The notes beneath the pieces were generated by a model that made no database searches, was not told the DNA's origin, and saw only the letters and a program-made list of their open reading frames with translations. The translations under genes and the position numbers were made by a program. DNA of 64,000 bases, from positions 1 to 64,000 of the forward strand of contig NZ_JAFBDY010000002.1 of the NCBI RefSeq assembly GCF_016908465.1. Direction: 5' to 3'. Source of the stretch: Lysinibacillus composti (lineage in GTDB: Bacteria; Bacillota; Bacilli; Bacillales_A; Planococcaceae). This document shows positions 61,171 to 64,000 of the stretch, in pieces; the first letter of the stretch is position 1; every line of letters begins with the position of its first letter.

Positions 61171-61740
61171 ATGGGAAAATCCCAAAATGCAATGTTGATT
61201 ATATTACGAACATTTGATGAACCGCCAGAAAAATTATTTGAAGCTTGGATTAATCCAGATATTATGAAAAAATGGTTTTTTACATCAGAATTAACGAATA
61301 TATATACGAGTAGCGAGCCTAAAGTTGGTGGTGCTTTTGAAATACTCGATTTTCACGATGAAGAAGACTATTACGTATTAGGTAAGTATAAAGAAATCGA
61401 CCCACCAAAAAAATTACGATTTACCTTTAAAATGCCTCATATTAATGAAGCAGAGGATGTTATTGAAATACAAATAAAGCCATATGAATCAGGTTGTAAA
61501 ATGACTTTTATACAGGAAATCAAGATCCCTACAGAGGTAGGATTGACAGAGGAAGAAATCGAAACGAAACTAAAAGAGTATCATGATCAAACCGAAGAAG
61601 GTTGGGGTTATATTTTTGATAAATTAAGCAAAGTACTTAAAACAATGAGAGAAGTAAGTTTTTATGAAAAAATGTTAGGACAAGCTGATTTAAGTAATGA
61701 TTATTTTAACAGGGATTCTAATCATGAAAGGAACTTTTAG
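61171..61740 (+). CDS. SRPBCC/AHSA1 domain protein
   Basis: 189 residues. Hydrophobic-cavity START-like fold: PPEKLFEAWINPDIMKKWF (about 18-36) and GWGYIFDKLSKVL near 150. Homologues bind hydrophobic ligands or, as Aha1-type, chaperones. ATG 61171 is preferred over 61162 for spacing from AAGGA. Confidence 0.8.
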   Translation: MGKSQNAMLIILRTFDEPPEKLFEAWINPDIMKKWFFTSELTNIYTSSEPKVGGAFEILDFHDEEDYYVLGKYKEIDPPKKLRFTFKMPHINEAEDVIEIQIKPYESGCKMTFIQEIKIPTEVGLTEEEIETKLKEYHDQTEEGWGYIFDKLSKVLKTMREVSFYEKMLGQADLSNDYFNRDSNHERNF

Positions 61741-61762
61741 CGTAACAAATCGAAAATATATC

Positions 61763-61796
61763 AGTCTTCCATAAATTTGGAGGGCTTTTTATTTTG
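61763..61796 (+). terminator. Terminator after SRPBCC gene
   Basis: AGTCTTCC/GGAGGGCT with one G-T pair and T5 tail. The following 220 bases hold only promoter-like A/T-rich DNA. Confidence 0.75.
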
Positions 61797-62022
61797 CAAT
61801 ATTCGCCATAACTACGATACTATAATTCCTATTTATTTCTAAAAGTTAAAAGTAGTATCTCTGTATTTTGTTCATAGGAGTCAATGAATTCTGTTTAATG
61901 CTTTATTTTACATATTCCTTTATAATAAGATTTATATATAACGTTGATATTATTGATGCTGTAAATTTTTAAGCGTTAATTTACACGTAAAACAATAGTT
62001 AACTGAAAGAGAAGGATAATAT

Positions 62023-63912
62023 ATGAGTCATTTAATCGTATCAAATTTAACGAAAACTGTGGGAGATAAAACTCTCTTTAAAAATATCGAATTTACTATA
62101 TATGAAGGTGAACGTGCTGGGTTAATCGGCATTAATGGTACAGGGAAATCTACTTTATTATCGATTTTAGCAGGTATACAAGAAGCTGATTCAATCGAAT
62201 TGGATCACCCAAATAAATATCGTGTGGCTTACTTACCACAAGAGCCACAATTTAATGAAGGAGAAACTGTATTACAAGCAGTATTCTCTGGTAATTCTCC
62301 AATTTTACAATTGAACCGAGAATACGAAGAAACTGTTACGCAGCTATCAAAAAATCCTGAATCAGAAGAATTACAAAATAAATTATTTAGACTACAACAA
62401 CAAATGGACAATGAGAAGGCTTGGGATGTCAACGCACTAGCAAAACAATCACTTACAAAACTGGGGATTGATATGTATGATGCGATTGTTTCAAGCCTAT
62501 CAGGTGGACAACAAAAAAGGGTGGCTCTTGCAAAAGTACTAATTGAACCTGCAGATCTTTATTTGTTAGATGAACCTACGAACCATTTAGATGTTCAATC
62601 AACTGAGTGGTTACAAGAGATGGTCACACGTTTAAAAGGTGCAGTTATTTTCATCACCCATGACCGTTATTTTTTAGATGAAATATCCACACATATTTAT
62701 GAACTTGCTAATCAAACCCTGTATCGTCATACAGGTAATTATGCAGACTATTTGGAAGCACGTGCTATTCGCGAGGAAATGCGTGCTGCAACACAAGATA
62801 AATTACGAAATCGTTATCGTTCAGAATTGAAATGGATTCGTCGAGGAGCAAAAGCCCGCACAACGAAACAAAAGGCTAGAATTCAACGTTTCGAGCAATT
62901 AGATGATCAAATTGATCGTAACACCGATGATGCGAATTTAGAATTATCTTTGGCAACGACAAGACTAGGAAAAAAAGTTATTGAAGGTGAACATCTATCA
63001 AAAACTTTTGCTGACCGTGTAATCCTTGAAGATTTTAACTTTTTACTACAACAAGGAGATCGTATTGGTATTATTGGGGCCAATGGTTATGGCAAATCAA
63101 CCTTGTTAAATATCATTGCTGGAGAAATACAGCCTGATGAGGGTGAAGTAATTGTAGGTTCAACGGTTAAACTGGCACATTTCAAACAAGTGTTGCCAAA
63201 AATGAATGAGAACGAACGAATGATTGAGTATATTCGAGAAGCATCAAATGATATTACGGATGCGGAGGGTGTACGATATTCTGCTGCTCAAATGCTAGAA
63301 AGATTTTTATTCCCATTACATACCCATGGAACTCCCATTGGAAAGTTATCAGGTGGAGAAAGAAAACGTCTGCATTTATTACGATTATTAATGGAACAGC
63401 CAAATGTTCTTTTACTAGATGAGCCTACAAATGATTTAGATATTGAAACACTTGGTGTACTAGAGGACTTTATTGAACACTTCCCAGGTGTCGTCATGAC
63501 CATATCCCATGACCGTTTCTTCCTAGACCGAATCGCAAAAAAACTTTGGATTTTAGATGGACAAGGAAATGTAAATGAAAGTTTAGATATCTATAGTGAC
63601 TATTTAGAAAAGCAAGCACTTGCCCAAAAAATAGAAGCAAAAGAGGAAAAAGTTGAAAAACAACCAAAGCTTCAAAAAACAAAAAACGAAAAGAAAAGGC
63701 TAACGTTTAAAGAACAAAAAGAATGGGAAACAATTGGTGACCAAATTGCTAAAGTGGAAGAGGACATTATGACTACAGAGGAGGAAATTTCCACTGCTGG
63801 TTCTGACTTTACAAAACTTCAGCAATTAACAGTCAAACTAGATGAGTTAAATACGGAGTATGAACGTTTAATTGAAAGATGGTCTTACTTAGAAGAAATT
63901 GTAAAAGGATAG
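62023..63912 (+). CDS. yfmR: ABC-F family ATPase
   Basis: 629 residues. Two ABC domains (Walker A GINGTGKST about 36-44 and GANGYGKST about 352-360; signatures LSGGQQ and LSGGER), the long linker between them and a C-terminal coiled coil rich in K/E, as in Uup/YfmR. These proteins act at the ribosome E site and relieve stalling at difficult sequences. GAGAAGGA before the ATG. Confidence 0.93.
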   Translation: MSHLIVSNLTKTVGDKTLFKNIEFTIYEGERAGLIGINGTGKSTLLSILAGIQEADSIELDHPNKYRVAYLPQEPQFNEGETVLQAVFSGNSPILQLNREYEETVTQLSKNPESEELQNKLFRLQQQMDNEKAWDVNALAKQSLTKLGIDMYDAIVSSLSGGQQKRVALAKVLIEPADLYLLDEPTNHLDVQSTEWLQEMVTRLKGAVIFITHDRYFLDEISTHIYELANQTLYRHTGNYADYLEARAIREEMRAATQDKLRNRYRSELKWIRRGAKARTTKQKARIQRFEQLDDQIDRNTDDANLELSLATTRLGKKVIEGEHLSKTFADRVILEDFNFLLQQGDRIGIIGANGYGKSTLLNIIAGEIQPDEGEVIVGSTVKLAHFKQVLPKMNENERMIEYIREASNDITDAEGVRYSAAQMLERFLFPLHTHGTPIGKLSGGERKRLHLLRLLMEQPNVLLLDEPTNDLDIETLGVLEDFIEHFPGVVMTISHDRFFLDRIAKKLWILDGQGNVNESLDIYSDYLEKQALAQKIEAKEEKVEKQPKLQKTKNEKKRLTFKEQKEWETIGDQIAKVEEDIMTTEEEISTAGSDFTKLQQLTVKLDELNTEYERLIERWSYLEEIVKG

Positions 63913-63924
63913 GAGGAACTGATC

Positions 63925-64000
63925 ATGAAAATTGTTACAATCGAACCAACTCCAAGCCCAAACTCAATGAAAGTTGTGATTGATGAGGAATTACCTTTTG
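63925..64000 (+). CDS. Nfu-N/CvfC-like protein, partial
   Basis: Only the first 25 codons are present (MKIVTIEPTPSPNSMKVVID...). The PTPSPNSMK motif is the Nfu N-terminal domain, found in CvfC/YpgR-type proteins with HEAT repeats. AGGAGG before the ATG. The rest lies beyond the window. Confidence 0.75.
   Translation, partial: MKIVTIEPTPSPNSMKVVIDEELPF

Noticed and set aside
1-64000. CRISPR arrays, tRNA or rRNA genes
   Set aside because: The tandem repeats found have 11-bp or 168-bp periods without spacer structure, and no cloverleaf or rRNA sequence was recognised.

Overview
The window is low-GC Firmicutes DNA. Ribosome binding sites are strong AGGAGG types, TTG and GTG starts are common, and promoters are TTGACA/TATAAT. 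The genes (type II pantothenate kinase CoaW, YfmR-type ABC-F protein, the rbsRKDACB order, MhqO-type dioxygenase, XkdK-type prophage tail) point to a Bacillaceae/Planococcaceae bacterium such as a Lysinibacillus or Solibacillus relative. The genus is an inference. No rRNA, tRNA or CRISPR array was seen.

Layout. 1-5750 is host chromosome: a squalene/phytoene synthase-fold protein, a DEDDh exonuclease, CoaW, an MFS transporter, an RNase HI-like protein and a small zinc-finger protein. 5751-42258 is a complete-looking temperate prophage of about 36.5 kb bounded by a 17-bp direct repeat. 42259-64000 is host chromosome again: a SEC-C protein, a LysR remnant, a stand-alone CoaB, a YbaK protein, a VOC protein, a membrane-anchored PstS-like protein, cold-shock protein, formate-THF ligase, the complete ribose operon, a quinone-stress-like group (DoxX protein, HD hydrolase, aldo/keto reductase, MhqO-like dioxygenase behind two MhqR-type boxes, flavin reductase), an SRPBCC protein, an ABC-F ATPase and the start of an Nfu-N/CvfC-type gene.

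Prophage. Leftward: integrase, ImmA peptidase, a DUF6414-like protein and a CI-type repressor. A divergent control region holds four GGAAAC-N5-GTTTCC operators. Rightward early genes: Cro-like protein, a leader peptide with an attenuator-like hairpin, a second XRE regulator, a replication initiator with an internal iteron-like origin, a DnaC-like loader, an IDEAL-type protein, SSB, a frameshifted dimeric dUTPase, an XtrA-like protein, the ArpU late regulator and a second small tyrosine recombinase. Late genes: HNH, TerS/TerL, HK97-type portal, protease and capsid, connectors, then a PBSX-type contractile tail (sheath, tube, chaperone with a -1 frameshift site, tape measure, hub, wedge, baseplate J, fibre), holin and amidase. 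The phage is therefore a myovirus with an HK97-type head.

Three accessory blocks stand out. (1) A reversed cassette between fibre and holin encodes an EpsG/Wzy-like polysaccharide polymerase plus a 59-residue two-helix membrane protein, a likely cell-surface conversion module. (2) A pair of genes sits behind a candidate LexA box. (3) An actin-type partition module (ParM, ParR and a second ribbon-helix-helix protein) lies next to an exact 11-bp-period repeat array that looks like a parC centromere. An integrase and a plasmid partition system in one element suggest a prophage that can also persist as a segregated plasmid. This is the best candidate in the window for an undescribed system. The integration site itself appears to lie inside a small-RNA gene, whose terminator is exchanged for a phage one.
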